From contig CBFFRP010000485.1 in the NCBI GenBank assembly GCA_965644295.1, forward strand, positions 1-63,058: a stretch of 63,058 nucleotides of DNA, written 5' to 3'. This DNA comes from Paraphysomonas bandaiensis. Its lineage: Eukaryota; Chrysophyceae. The number at the start of each line of letters is the position of its first letter. Position 1 is the stretch's first letter. Below are positions 23,400-36,200 of this stretch, one piece after another. The notes beneath the pieces are model-generated. The model ran no database searches. It saw nothing but the letters and a program-made list of their open reading frames with translations, and was not told where the DNA came from. Position numbers and translations under genes: made by a program.

Positions 23400-25771
23400 A
23401 CATGTGTGACTTATTGACAAATGTGGGATCAGCAGTAAATAAGATATATTCGCCAACCTGCGTATGCTTTTGTACTTCTGTATTATGGTGAAAAGCTGTC
23501 CTAATTAGTTATATGTTACATACATATGTATCCTCTATACAAAGTAGATAATAGTACGACGTTGTTGAGGACACAAAGCAGAAGTAAACAGGCTAGGGAA
23601 AAGTGCATTGCGATAGATGATAGTATTGTAAGCTAGCTTACCGTCAAAAATATAGCCATACTCTCTCTTCTAACTTTTTCAACAATATAATTGCCATACA
23701 TGAGTATCATTAAAGTACTCACTGCTTAGCTACTCACAATTTTACTCATCCTCTGAGTATCACCACTTAATAAAGATATACATGCAGGTGGTCACAAGCA
23801 GCATCCTATTAAGTATTAAATGTATGAGGAGTTATAAAAATTAAAAATACTATATTCTACTATATACTGTGTCACACAAAGAACGGATTAACATTTATTG
23901 TAAATGGGTGTGAATATTATATACAAGTAGCAGTCACTACACTTTATTTACGTCCCAAGGATATGTTTTCAGACCATCCTCCATATTTTCAGCAAGTTTC
24001 ATGCAATTTTCCAGGCTTTGCTATTACCCCAAAATTTTATAAACTAATGCAGCACTGTCAGACAAGGCGAGGCTAATAATACAACTGCCCCATATTGACA
24101 GCGTAGCTAATTACTGCGTGCGGCCCTCTAGTGGGTGCTGCTGAGTGCTGCGATTGCTCGCCTCTACCTATGTACACATTGCTTAGTTCAGCAGTTCCCC
24201 ACTCCGGGTTCTCATTGCATATTCAGCACTGAATACCATGTGATAATGATGTAGCTAGTTGGGTTCAGTAGGTAGCTATCACATGATGTATGGGACTTAA
24301 ATCATGTATTAGTTAGGTACCCACCCGACCCCCACCTGGATCTACCTAAGTACGCGCTCAGAATGGGGCAACAACTGTGTGTGCTACGACGCCCATGTTG
24401 GGGTGAAGAAGAATTTCCTTCCGGATAAGATATATGAACGGTCCATCATTACAAGGACATATTTCCAATAAAAATTTCCAAAGATAGTCAGCAAAGCTTG
24501 AACCTGTTGAATCGTCAGAAGAAGGGATGCCGAAGAAGATGAATTCTCTAATATTTTCAATTGAAGAAAGAGAAGGAAGCATATTTCTGATATAGTCGGT
24601 CCAGGCCTACAATAGGCATCATCTATAGAATATTTGAAATATACCTGGACCGCTGCATTATCTTTGCCGGCTCTGAAGATGAGCTGAATGCAAATCTCCC
24701 TGTTGTGCTGGAGCGGTTTTTGAAATTTCGGTTAACAGTGAACCCAAAGAAGTGTGTCTGCGGAGTTCGAGAAGCGGAGGAAGCGAGTCGTGCGATCAAT
24801 GAACACGATACTCGTTCACACGACCGAATGGAATAGTATCTTCACATTCCACGGCCCGGGACTCAGAAACAATAGAGAGTTTCATCAGAGTGACAAACTT
24901 TCTGTGGGAATATACCGCTATTGCAAAGCCGTTGTATGCTTTGTTGGAAAAATAGGATTTGTTTCAAGAAAGGCGCAATGGTCGGACGAGAAACAATTCA
25001 AAGGAGAATTTTGTGAGTTTTCATGAATGCCCTTCACATACAGTGTACATGGTACATGCGCAGTATGTATATACGATGAATAGACAAATTATATTCCTCT
25101 AAAATACTGCTGTTTGATGATGAACAAAACCCACTTCCCAAAGCGGCAGATCAAACTATGTACTGTAACTGGAGACTCTCCAGTTCATTTGTGTTTTCAC
25201 GAGAAATGTGATCTCCATGGACTCACTTCTATTCTTCGTTCCTCAACACATATCGGCATCCTTTGTATATTTTTGTTCCAAGATGCCTCTAATATTGAGA
25301 CAACAATTATCTATATTCCAGCCGTAGTTATACTGTAGTTGTGTAGAGTAATTTTGATTCAATTTGTTTCCGAAAAATATGATGCATACGCAAAAAGTAC
25401 GTCCAACGATCGTAGCTACGACTGCTGCTCCAAAAAAGTGGTGGGCTTACAAAAAAAGCCTCAGTTTCTTTTTGTAGATTAGATTCGACGTAAAAAAAGA
25501 ACTCCACTGCTAGTGACTTGGCGAGAATGTTTTATAACGGGACGGGACGGACGAAGAGCACTTCCTGCTGTTTATAGTATGTACAGTGTATGTGATGTGA
25601 TGTGATGTATATCTCTGTACATCTACTTTAAACTATAGTAAATAACATTCGACATGTACTTCAATTGGATCTTATAGAGTACCTAGGCCAGAGACAATTA
25701 TGGCCCACTTTTGATGGTGTCACTGCACGCAACGACTTGGATACAATAGATGGCGTAAATAGTTCAAAGAG
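23400..25771. other. Intergenic region with transposon relic
   Basis: Apart from the gypsy relic at 24640-25030 I see no gene. About 23712-23840 resembles 42833-42962 (shared CTGCTTAGCTA, TTTACTCATC and TATTAAGT/ATAAGGA words), so it is another dispersed repeat. The last few hundred bases before 25772 hold the TOG gene promoter and a short GTGATGTGATGTGATGTAT tract. Confidence 0.5.
24640..25030 (+). pseudogene. Degenerate Ty3/gypsy reverse transcriptase fragment
   Basis: The plus strand reads YLDRCIIFAGSEDELN, then LERFLKFRLTVNPKKC, the palm-to-thumb region of a gypsy-type reverse transcriptase, with the catalytic YLDD changed to YLDR. Further on, in a different frame, SFIRVTNFLWEYTAIAKP then LYALLEK matches the connection before RNase H. 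At least one frameshift and a stop separate the parts, so it is inactive. No LTR or integrase was found nearby. Confidence 0.8.
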
Positions 25772-28700
25772 ATGGATACAAACGATGTTATTTCACGCTT
25801 AACGAGTATTCAAAACAAGCTCTACGGTGATAAGAAACTCGACGATATCTTCGATATCAGTTTTGTATATTCTCAGTTGGAGCGGTTTTGTAATGATGTT
25901 GACACCGCTGTTCTTGTTCAAGGGCTGAATATATTCCATGACAGCGTTATTCTCATGAAAGATTGCAAGAGTGAAGTATTTGATTCTCAGATGGCTCTCA
26001 TTATTCGGTCGGTTGTAAGGTGCTTAGATGTCACTAGAGATGAAGTATCTAGTATGGCGGAGGCGCTGCTCTTAGACATTAGTGACAACGCTAACTTTGC
26101 ACCGCTTTTGAAGAACGAGATCAGAAGATCTAGATCGAATGAAACTCATACACTGACAACACTGGCGTCATATGATAGAATAATGTACAACATTGACCCC
26201 TCCCTAGAAACCCCAAGGAGTACTCTGGGGGAAAACTTCAATAGCAACTTGAGCCGAATCAATTTAGCTTCGGATTGTCAATCTTTGGAGGCTGGAGGGG
26301 CTGTTGGATCCGGCCTGTTGGACATTAGTTTTCTTCCCCAATCGACAACAGAGCAGTGGCTACTCGCTAGAAGTCCTGAAGAGGTGATGACTCTTTAAAG
26401 TGTTTACAGTGATAGTTCTGTTTGTTGTAATGTGATGGATATAGGTGTCAACGATCCTTGACGAAGTGTGCCAATTGTACTTATCCTTGCAGCCTGCAAG
26501 ACGTACCCGTTGTGCTAGCGACGTACCTAAACTCCTGAAACAGACGATATACAGTATGAAACTCGACCAATTAGCTGTGACAATGAACGGCTTGCGGCTA
26601 TTAGAAACCCTTGTAGAGGAGCACGCAAATGAATTTATTCCAGATTTAGGTGCCATCTTTCCACGCATTCAGGTGAGACGGTTCGGCAGTCTGATATACC
26701 TTAAATTATGTGTGATACACTTTGTTAGAACACGACTGTGTATGAAATGCGATTTGTAGTTTGGTAGTGTGTATGTGACGCTTGTATTCAGAGATATATG
26801 GATGACCCAAGAGTGGCTGTTCGTCATCATGCCCTTCGACTTGGTGGTGCCCTTGTCGTACGTGTTCCATTTTCTACAACAGGCCGATTTGTGTTCGCTT
26901 CAATAGAGTACAAACCATCCCATCCAGAAATTTCTCTTCGTTGTGCATCTCTGGCTCTTTTATGCGTGCAGCCTTCTCTCTCTACCGTTAACCCTCTAAT
27001 ATCGCGGATCGTCCTTATCGCTGGGGAGTACTTAGGTGCACCCAGCGTAGTGGCATCTGACGCGAAGCCCACTATGCCTAGCACCTCTGTTCAGGAAGCC
27101 GCAAAAGACTTGGTGGCTATTGCTCTTATGATTTTATGCTTTTCAGGAAGCCAAGAGGCCGGGGATGGATCTGGAATCGAAGAACTCTTGCCGAGAAAGT
27201 TATGCAGCATTGTAGGCATTCCCCCAACCTATTCTGTTAGCGAACAGATATGTCAGCGTGCATTACAATCTAGTTTCCCTTCACTAGAGAGTGACTCTAA
27301 TACAGCTTCGCTGGCTGCACTGGCAATGGAGAGTTCTTTGAAGGAGGATACTTGTCCATCCTCCCGTCGTGGTAGTATAGCGATAAATTCAACACTTTCA
27401 GAGGACCGAGGCAGAAGTGTTGTAGGAAAATTGTCCTCTGCGTCGGATCGTGATGATGGGACAGAGCGCCATCATGAATCGGACTCAATTATGCCCTCTC
27501 TGTCACAAGATAGATCTGAATTTCACCACGATAAGAGGCGTGGTGAGGTGCCGTCGGGGATGTCGATACAGATACCCTCTTCTCCTGTTGTCCATCCGCG
27601 CCTTCCAACCACTAGTGAGAACGATGCTACCACGGAAGATTATGGAGTGCCTTTTGACAGCTATAGACCGTCGTGGACTCCTAGTGATTCTGAAGCAGGT
27701 GGATTTTCCTCTCTGGCTTCTCCTTGGGGATGTACTAGGAATCGTGTCGAAAATGATGAGAACAATGAGCTGGATAAGAGCAAGCTGCGTTCTATTAAGA
27801 GAGGGGGGCGAAAACCTGGTTCCAGATTGCGTGCACGCACAGCAGACGAAACATCACAGTCGGACGAGTGGGGTGCTGGAACTCTTCAGAATGTCCCAGC
27901 TACTGCTTTTGGTCGTATAGGTGGAAACTCTGAGGGCGATATGCCGTCGGAGGAATTGAAGACTCCAGTCCGCGCTTCGAATCCTGATCCGACCGTGGGA
28001 TCTAAAACTCCGATTGAGATTGGCCTATATACAAATGATGGGAAGAGAGAGCACAGACTTGAAGGAAGGACCCGTGCTCTGTTGCCGCCGAGGTCTATGG
28101 CCACACATGCTAATCGTAAGTCAAAACACACTCTGGATAGTAATAACCCTGGACCTGATTCTTATATGTCCTTACGAGTGGGTGGTAATGACAGTGATAG
28201 TGATACAATGTTAAGCGCAGACGAGGGTGATCGGGATCTGCGAAGGAGGCAGTCTATCGTTCCCCCCAGTCTCTCTCACACTAAATTGGGGATTGGCATG
28301 GACAAAGAAGAAATGAAAGATGAGATGGTTGTTGGGAAGGCCTATAATCTAGATCAAAACGACTTGGATAATTCTGAGATGGAATTTGGTACATCGGACA
28401 CGAAGGTGCATAATGCGAGGTCACAATTGCCAAAGCGAAAGAGTAAAATGCCCCACAGTGGATCAAGTATAAACCGTGGGAATGGCTTTGAAATTTGTGG
28501 TTCCTCTGTATTCAACACTAGTGCAGATACTACTGAAGGAGAGAGCACTCCTCCGATAGCCCCAGTACCTCCTCGTCGTACTCGTCCCCCAGTCCGAAAG
28601 GAGGTCAACATAAACTGTGATGAAGAATCGATTTCTTCTCAGAAAAATTCTGTTGATAATACAACGAAGTCTGAAGATACAGGGATAGTAGCAACGCAGG

Positions 28701-30701
28701 AGACATTCGACTATCTAACAACAGATCAACTGGTACCGTGTGAGAAGCCGAAGCGAGAGATTAACAAAGTAGTCAGTGGCCTCGCGAAACACGAATGGCC
28801 AGATATATTTCATACCCTAAATACTGCTAGACAGCTGGCAGCTTTTCATGGGAACGATTTACAGGCGAGTGGTCAGCTTCACACTATAGTGTTGGGAATC
28901 ATTAAGCAAGTTGAAAATTTGCGGTCTGCGGCGGCGAAGAATGCTATTCTTGCTCTCGGAGACCTCTTCCTTGGACTAAAAACAGGAATGGATGCAGAGG
29001 TATCAGCAGCTGCTGCAATGCTCATTAAGGTATGTTGTTATCCATAAAAACTTGTGTCGTGGATATGCTAAACATTATTATATCTAGAGAATCGCTGATA
29101 GCAGTGTGTTTATAAGTGAAAGTGTTGATGGCACATTAACCACCATGATAAAAAATGTTAGCCCTTCGAGATCTCTCGCGGCACTACTTCCCGGAATCGA
29201 AAATCGAAACAGTGCTATACGTGGACAAGTTGTCCGCATGCTGGTGATTTTATTTGAGAATAGGTGGTGCTTATTATCGCTTGCATTTTATGAGTGTGTC
29301 ATATAAAATACCAGGACAATGGAACTGAACAATCCTAAAGACTTGGAGGCACTGTTCGCGAAGTTGCCCAAGATGCTCGGAGATACCTCACCAGAGTCTA
29401 GATCATTTGGGAGAGAGCTTGTGCGTCTACTTTTGACTTCCCGATTGGCAAACAGAAAGCACATGGAAGAACTTCTGTCAGAGGAAATTGTTACAAAGTC
29501 GATGAGGCAATCAGGTGACTACATCACCAGTCGCTTCCTGTCCCAAACGCGGTCTCCAGGGGGTAATCGCAGTTGTAGTCCTGCGAGTCGATACGCCTCG
29601 CCGAATAAAACTAAACGAGGTGCCCACCAACTTCATAATGGAATGGGAGGTTCGCTTTCGACTACAAGAGTGGTTCCACACGAACGAGAAGGGTCGGATT
29701 GTGATAAACCGGCTGAAGAGCTTGTTGTGTCAGGTATGAGTCCAAGGGCGGGTTCTAACAGTGTCGGTGGGGTAGCATCGCAAGGCCGGCATGAAAGAGG
29801 CAGGAACGGTGAGGTTCAAGGCAGAACACTAACTAAACTGCAGCAGGAAAGTTATCCTGAAATAGTGGCCTTGTCGGGAATATTTATTGGCCTGTCTAGC
29901 AAGAACTGGAGTGAAAGGCGAGACAGCCTGTCGACACTGTGTGACTCCATGCTACGAAATCAAGAGCTGTTTTCTAAAGCAGGGCAGCTGCAAAAGTGTA
30001 TGGAGCGCATGCTTGAGCGTTTTGAGGATGGTTCTGTTAAGGTAAAATTTCAAAGCTGAGCTTTCCAAGTGTTTCTTTGTAAGTGTCCTGCAGGTCGTGT
30101 TGCATGCTGTATCCTGTGTTCGACGAGCACATAACCAGTGTCCCGACATTCTCCCAAAAATGCTATTGACAAGCTTACCTGCAATCTTAAATGTGGAATC
30201 ATCTGCAAACAAGTACGCAGCCCCCGTGATATATCATTTGTATAAAATATATTTAGGCAAATTGCGAAGGAGGGAGGGGCTCTTTTAATGGCATTACTTT
30301 CGGTTGCACCAAGTACGGCTGTAGCTCAGCAGCTAGTTGGAATTGCTCTTCACGACAAAGATCGCATCAGAGCCGCTGCCTTTCGGGCTATGTCCAGCTA
30401 TGTGTACATCCTAGTGGAACGAGAAAAACGTAATGAAGCTCCAAGTGGGACTGTAGCTCTGACAATGAAACGGTTGTGCCATCATGATATGCTGTTCGCA
30501 TAGATAACAAACTAATTGATTTTTTACAGGACTTTTTTTCCGGTTGTGTGTCAGATGTTGTGTTCAAATAGCTCGAAGCCTGAAATTAAATCCTCTGCTG
30601 CAGATACTCTACGTGCAATTCAAAATAACTCGAATGAATATATAGGTGACTGGGCAGAATCATCAGTACATAGAGAAGAGTTGATGCGGCTGTTATCATA
30701 A
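25772..30701 (+). CDS. TOG-array protein, TOGARAM/crescerin-like (ciliary)
   Basis: Eight exons (25772-26383, 26445-26672, 26792-29029, 29088-29263, 29315-30041, 30094-30212, 30257-30475, 30530-30701) keep frame and give about 1,496 residues. TOG domains are HEAT-type helical arrays that bind tubulin. An N-terminal array spans about residues 1-480; a 350-residue Ser/charge-rich linker follows; then a typical TOG starts near EWPDIFHTLNTARQLAAFHG, with VENLRSAAAKNAILALGDLF and FISESVDGTLTTMIKNVSP as in the TOGARAM1/crescerin third TOG. Another helical array closes the protein (SKNWSERRDSLSTLCDSM onward). TOGARAM proteins control ciliary length and doublet assembly, which fits the enkurin gene at 51.4 kb. 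CLASP is the main alternative. The exon 7 donor (30476) was picked to keep frame and avoid a stop. Confidence 0.87.
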
Positions 30702-31124
30702 CATTTACATTCAAACCTTGTATAGCTGTAAATTTGCATTCGTGTACTACGTGCTGTCCATATCACACTTAAATTTTACTTGACTTTCTTGTGTATTGCG
30801 TGTAATAGAATTATACTTCCTGTCAAGCAATGAGCTGCCAAATGGCGGATGTATACAGCAATAAAATATGGTGTTTTTCTTGTTACACCTATAACAGGGT
30901 TAGTGGGGTGATTTTTCTTTCCGCTCAGTGCGATTTCGTATCATTGATCTTATATAGAATTTTGCCTAAAGAAAGCAGTTAAATAATGTAGTTTAAGGTT
31001 TCTAATTTATTATCCCTTTGTGAAGTATACAGCAGTTAAAGACGGCATATTAAGAAATCAATATAACTGTGCTAAATAGATTATAGCTAAACTAAAATAT
31101 AGTGTCGACGGTTTGTGTAGCACC

Positions 31125-31210
31125 CTATGTCTAGCATTCAACTAGCCACTACATTGGTGCAGGTTTTTAACGCCGGCCTATTGCTAAATAATAAGACTTT
31201 CAGTGTATAT
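31125..31210 (+). repeat. Dispersed repeat family C, copy 3
   Basis: ATGTCTAGCATTCAACTAGC, then TTTTTAACGCCGGCC and TATTGCTAAATAATAAGAC match the 20062-20130 complement closely. Its 3' end overlaps the stop of the 64-codon ORF on the other strand. Confidence 0.65.
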
Positions 31211-31394
31211 GGTGTAACACCCTCCTATTGGTGTCAGCATCATCTAATACCATAGCGAGTTCAATATCTCTGACGCGCTGCTCATCAACACACGATATCG
31301 ACTGTTGTTCTTCAATAATCATTGCTCTGATCCTTCTCAGTGCTAAATGAAACAAACTAGAGTCATGAACCTCCATTTTAGGTTCTCCCTCCAT
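31200..31394 (-). CDS. Small 64-residue ORF, paralogue of the one at 56496-56690
   Basis: Function unknown. It encodes 64 residues starting MEGEPKMEVHDSSLF and ending VLHHIH. A second ORF of exactly 64 codons at 56496-56690 aligns without gaps: shared residues include M1, E2, E4, S12, F15, R23, M25, S32, I33, E38, R42, I44, L46, A47, L50, D54, V59 and H61, and most other positions in the second half are conservative. The upstream leader (GCTTGTAGATAG...GTTGTAGACATA...TTCATTGTT) is also shared and looks better conserved than the coding part. It could be a genuine small gene, the first exon of a larger one, or the amino end of a transposon gag. The protein is acidic with no membrane segment. 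Confidence 0.5.
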   Translation of the reverse strand: MEGEPKMEVHDSSLFHLALRRIRAMIIEEQQSISCVDEQRVRDIELAMVLDDADTNRRVLHHIH

Positions 31395-31778
31395 AGTAAT
31401 AATAGATAAATAACAATGAATATGTCTACAACTACAATACTATCTACAAGCAACTTCCAGAGTACAGAAATTGCATAATCAATATATACATATGATTTCC
31501 AGGCCAGAGGAAGGCCTACAGGAATGACCTTCATCCATATGCATTACTACTAATAGCTCAGCCTGATCACAACTGATTCATCATCAATGTATAAGGGAAG
31601 ATACATTCAGTATTCTCATTGTAGTTGAAGCCTTGTATACATACTTCCAAGTACAGTTTAATAAACAATAAGTACATAATGAAATACATAAAGTACAACT
31701 GTATTATCTGGCAATACACGTCTATCAGCGTGGATATCAAACCCGGAATTCTCCAGTAAATTTCTCCAGCCTTAAACA

Positions 31779-31781
<3 letters not shown>

Positions 31782-31811
<30 letters not shown>
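31782..31811. repeat. (AT)n dinucleotide tract
   Basis: About 15 uninterrupted TA units; a simple microsatellite. Confidence 0.95.
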
Positions 31812-31813
<2 letters not shown>

Positions 31814-32641
31814 TCAATCTGTATCTTCATCATTATGCTTCATTATTGAAAATCCTGTCTTTCTTTGTCTTTTGAATAGATATATATAAGTATCAATGAT
31901 AAGCATGAATAGTCATAGTCATAATATATCCTATATCTTACTCTGAAATATTCAACCTATGTTGCACATATAGTATGTACAAACTTAAGCATATACAATA
32001 GAGAGCTCACATAGTATAAAATAACCAGATAGCTGGTTATAACATTGGAAATTATTGATAGATCAAGTCAATCAGGCAGAAATACTCAATTGATGAATAT
32101 TGTAGAGAATTAGATAAACAATAGTCAAATTGTTTAGTCTAGAGCATTCATTTGGATGTTAGTTAGTGATAAACTACCGAATACTTACTTATAAATACGG
32201 ATAAATTTTCCCTATAATTAGATGTGATATGTGTGTGTTCTAAAAGTTTATTTTCTCAAGAAATTGAAAGAGTGGAGAGAATCTAAGCAGATGTCCAGAT
32301 AACCCATTTTAAATGACACATTTTGTACTGCCTGAAAATTAATCGATAATTTTATCGCATATTTTCCTGCAACTGTCCCTAGAATACATTGGTTGAACCA
32401 ATATGTAATTCAGTTTATAATTCGTTGTACTATAAAATGCCATGAATAGTGAAACATCACTATGTTCTATGACAACTGCATTCAGAGTACAGGTAGTATT
32501 TATTTATCATTCTGTGTATTTAACCGGGGATTCTTAGGTATCAGTAATCAGGTAAACAGAGGCATATGATGCCTTCATAACAAATTCGATAAGCATTATT
32601 GAATAAGGTTAGAATTAACAACGAGCAACTAAACTAGAACA

Positions 32642-32839
32642 TCAGAAAAAAGGATTCAGAAGTTCCAACAGGCTTGGTGTTGGGTGCGTATAGTACACTG
32701 AAAAATAAAGCATAGCAGGAATAATTCCGTAACGAACCGTTGGGACAAAGAGAGCAAGAGATTTCTTGGTAAATTTAGAAAGAGCCTTCGAAAACCCACT
32801 CTTTCTGGCTTTCCTCCTAACAACAGTACCTTCTGGCAT
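32642..32839 (-). CDS. TOM7: Mitochondrial import receptor subunit Tom7
   Basis: A single-exon 65-residue protein. Tom7 is a tail-anchored subunit of the outer-membrane translocase that modulates assembly of the Tom40 channel. The basic amino half (MPEGTVVRRKARKSGFSKAL) faces the cytosol, and the membrane segment carries the family's RYGIIPAMLYFSV signature (usual form: RxGxIPxVIxxG), followed by the short P-S-L-L-E-L-L-N-P tail, as in plant and fungal Tom7. Length is normal. The ATG at 32837-32839 is preferred to upstream in-frame starts because those residues are not Tom7-like. It is divergent to the receptor-kinase pseudogene. Confidence 0.87.
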   Translation of the reverse strand: MPEGTVVRRKARKSGFSKALSKFTKKSLALFVPTVRYGIIPAMLYFSVYYTHPTPSLLELLNPFF

Positions 32840-33000
32840 ATTAGAATATATATAATGGCGAACGTGACCACTCGAATATACTCCCAATAAAGCCTTTCAA
32901 GAATTTCACAACACTCGACTGATCTCTGCTGACCACAAATATAGCTCACTGCTGCTCGTGCTGTCTTACTGCAAGTGTATTATATGGTACAGCAGTAAAA

Positions 33001-33045
33001 TATACGGCGGTATACAGGGTATATAAATATTATACGGTGGTATAC
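33001..33045. promoter_or_regulatory. Paired TATACGGYGGTATAC motifs
   Basis: Two copies (33001-33015 and 33031-33045) lie in the divergent gap between Tom7 and the receptor-kinase gene. A third copy is at 54572-54586 in another divergent gap. The near-palindromic form suggests a dimeric transcription factor site; this is an inference. Confidence 0.45.
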
Positions 33046-33257
33046 AGCAGCAAGTCGTGCATAAATATCACATAATTTTCTGCCATGAAGTGATGCTGCT
33101 GGAAGCGTCTGTGATCACTCCACATACAGATACTGCGAATAGTACTCTGCGGCTTGCACGCATGTATTACATTCACATCCCCTGTCCTGTCCTGTCCTGC
33201 CACTTCTCGATGCTGATATAACAACCCTGCATACCTCGGGCCATCTTCCGTCATCTG

Positions 33258-36200
33258 TTGTACACGCTGCATGTACTTGTGTATGTATCCAGGGCGGATA
33301 TCATATACGTCGATAGTCAGTCTAATGCCACGGCAGATTCTTGTGGACCCACAGTACTCATGGCGTGCTCCACCATCGAGTCTGGCTCAGGAACACGGGT
33401 GACACCATCCAGCTGCAGCCGGGTTTATATTCGGGACCAGGAAATGAAAACCTGGTAACTGTAAACTCTACTATCGAAGACACTCGACTCATTGGAAATG
33501 GATTACCTGAAGATATTGTAATTCAGTGCTCTCGTGAAAACCGTTTTTTGACTGACCAACATTATTTCCTTGGACACATCAGTAATGTTCTAATACGGAA
33601 CTGTTCTGCGCTGGATACAACACTCAGAGTATTTGGCGATGGAGGTGCAGTGATATTTGGCGGTAGCACTACACAAGTTGTGGTTAATAATACTATATTT
33701 GTGGACAATATGGCTCGCAACGGTGGTGCGGTTTTTATTGATGAAGGATCACTTCTAATATCACGGTGTTCGTTTCGTCACAATGAGGCTGTCCTCTGGG
33801 GTGGTGCACTAGCGTCGCTTTATAGTGGTATAACCATCATAGGTAGTGTATTTGAGGGAAACCGCGCGCATGGAAACCTTGACGATGAGCACGCCGTTGA
33901 CTTCGACATGGACGAGGCAGGAAAAGGGGGTGCCATTCATCTGAATGGTGGGTCGAGGTTGACATTGCTTCGCAGTACATTGAACCGCAATTATGCTCAG
34001 CTGACCGGGGGATCTGTAAACCTTAATCTGGTGGCGGGAGCTACCATAATAAAATGTACTTTTGAGGACAACATGGTGTTCGGCGGTGATATAATATGCA
34101 CCTCGGATCCAATATGTGAGGTGAGAGGCGGTGCTGTTTATATCAAAGACATTGCGCTCGATATGCGTAACTCTACATTCTCTGGTAATATCGCTGTTAC
34201 CAAGGACATAAGTCAGGCATGTGAATTGTACGCTTATTTGTGCTTTTTTGAAGTTGTGCTCGTGTAGTTTGCAGAGGGCGGTGCCATCATATTCACTTCG
34301 GACTCATTCATTAACGATCGCATTCAGTCAGACCTCAGTAACTGTACTTTTTTTTAACAATTCCGCCAGGTGTGTCGGAGACAATAACGCAGGGGGGTAC
34401 GGGGGGGCAATTTTCAGTGACGGGATTCCAATATACATAACAAAGTCGAGATTTGAGGCCAACAGCTTACAGTCTGATGGGCTATTTACTGAGTTCTCAT
34501 CAATTGGAGGTGCTGGATATTACGACATCTGCAGTGGGCGAAATTGTTGACTCTCATTTTACTAGGAATGTTGCCCAGGGTGGGAAAGCTGGTGCGGTGT
34601 ACCTCATTGAGTCTTCTCGTGTAACGATGAAAAACTGCACTTTCTTGGGGAACTCGGCTATTTCCTCATACGTGTTTATGACGCAGGGAGGGGCAGTTGG
34701 AATAGGACACTCATCCTATGCCGTTGTGGAGTGGTGCAGGTTTGTAGACAACTATGCCCAGCCTGAACCAGGAGTATATCCGAAGACATATAGTGGATCC
34801 GGTGGTGCCATATTTGCTATGTCGTCAGGAGGAAACGTAACACATTCGTTCTTCGTATCCAACACTGCCCTGTCTGGTCAGTTTGACTCAGGGGCCTGGG
34901 GGGGAGCTGTGGGACTTGAAAATGCATTGGAGTTTACGATCACAGACTCTATCTTTATGCTAAATTTCGCTCATGAGTTTTACGGTACTGATACCTACTC
35001 AAGTAGGGTTCTGGGGGAGCTGCGGCGGTAACATTCTCCTCTATAACGTTTCAGCGATGCCTTTTCCAGGACAATTGGGTATCTGCTGGAGGATCTCAGT
35101 ACAGTGTTGGTGGCGGAGTGGCAGTTTTTTACCAGTATGCTTCTGATACGGACTAGCCTTCTCTCTACGGAGTGGTATTTTCCGACTGTCAACATAATGT
35201 TGCAGGCGGGGAAGTATGCACGTCGTCAACTGTGTACCGCGCAGGGCAGGGTGGGGGAATAGGGGCTTCATTCCGGGGTTTATTGATCAACGACACCGAT
35301 TTTCATGACAATATGGCAATGACAGATTCAAGGGGGCTTGTATTTTCATTCGGCGGTGCGATAGTATACTCACAGGGTTCACGTATTGAATGCAACGGGT
35401 GCAAGTTTAGAAAGAATATTGCCTGGAACGGCCTCGGGGATGATATTTGCTCAGGGTATGAGGATGTGCAAGATGCGGGAGAAATGAATCTCCTTCTTAA
35501 TGATCCCCTATTAGATGCTGCAAGTAATATGGAAGCATTTAGAATATATGAGCGTTTTACACTTGTCGCTCAATCTGTATGTGATCACAAAGATTTTTCG
35601 TTGAGTGGTTATCCTGCAATTGCCCTGACGCTGGTTGAGACCATTTGCGCATTGGATGGTGGACATATCGCTCCCTATTCATGGAACACTGCTGTTGATG
35701 AGCATGTAATGTACTTGTGGCCAAAATTTAACCGCATATCCCGTTTCTCGGAAACCGACGCTTTGGCGGTAACAAGCACTGGCCTCAGACAACTTCAGAT
35801 CGAAACAAGAAGCCGAGTATACCCCTCCATACTAACAACGTCTGGAAATGGATATATATATCGACCAGTATTCAACAATACGTATGAAATATGCGCTGGT
35901 GATCTCGTGACGGTCCTGGTACATGCTACAGATAGTTCTGAGACCAGCAGTGTAGCTGAACTACTCGCAGAAGTTCTACTCTTGTTATCATAGGTAACAT
36001 AAGTACTTCTGACTTGGTTTTGGTGGGAATCACAGCCAATGTAACAATCGTTGATCAATCCTCAACAGATCTGTATTTATTCAGTCCTTAGTGATGGTAA
36101 ACAGTATACTTTATTTGTCTAATAATATGACAGTTCTAGATTCCAGTGCTCTGATGGGAGCTATGGTAAGTTCATACGTCCTTCCAAGTATATCGAATTG

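Larger units (their letters stand above)
30702..32641. other. AT-rich intergenic region
   Basis: Contains repeat C (31125-31210), a 64-codon ORF (31200-31394, minus) and an (AT)n tract at about 31782-31811. Nothing else is supported. Confidence 0.5.

Noticed and set aside
22923-23456. 177-codon minus frame opposite RPS18
   Set aside because: Pure antisense shadow of a strongly conserved gene with biased codons.
35135-35156. 22-bp GT-AG segment spanning the TAG at 35154
   Set aside because: Removing it shifts the frame away from the following conserved beta-helix sequence, so it does not rescue the gene.
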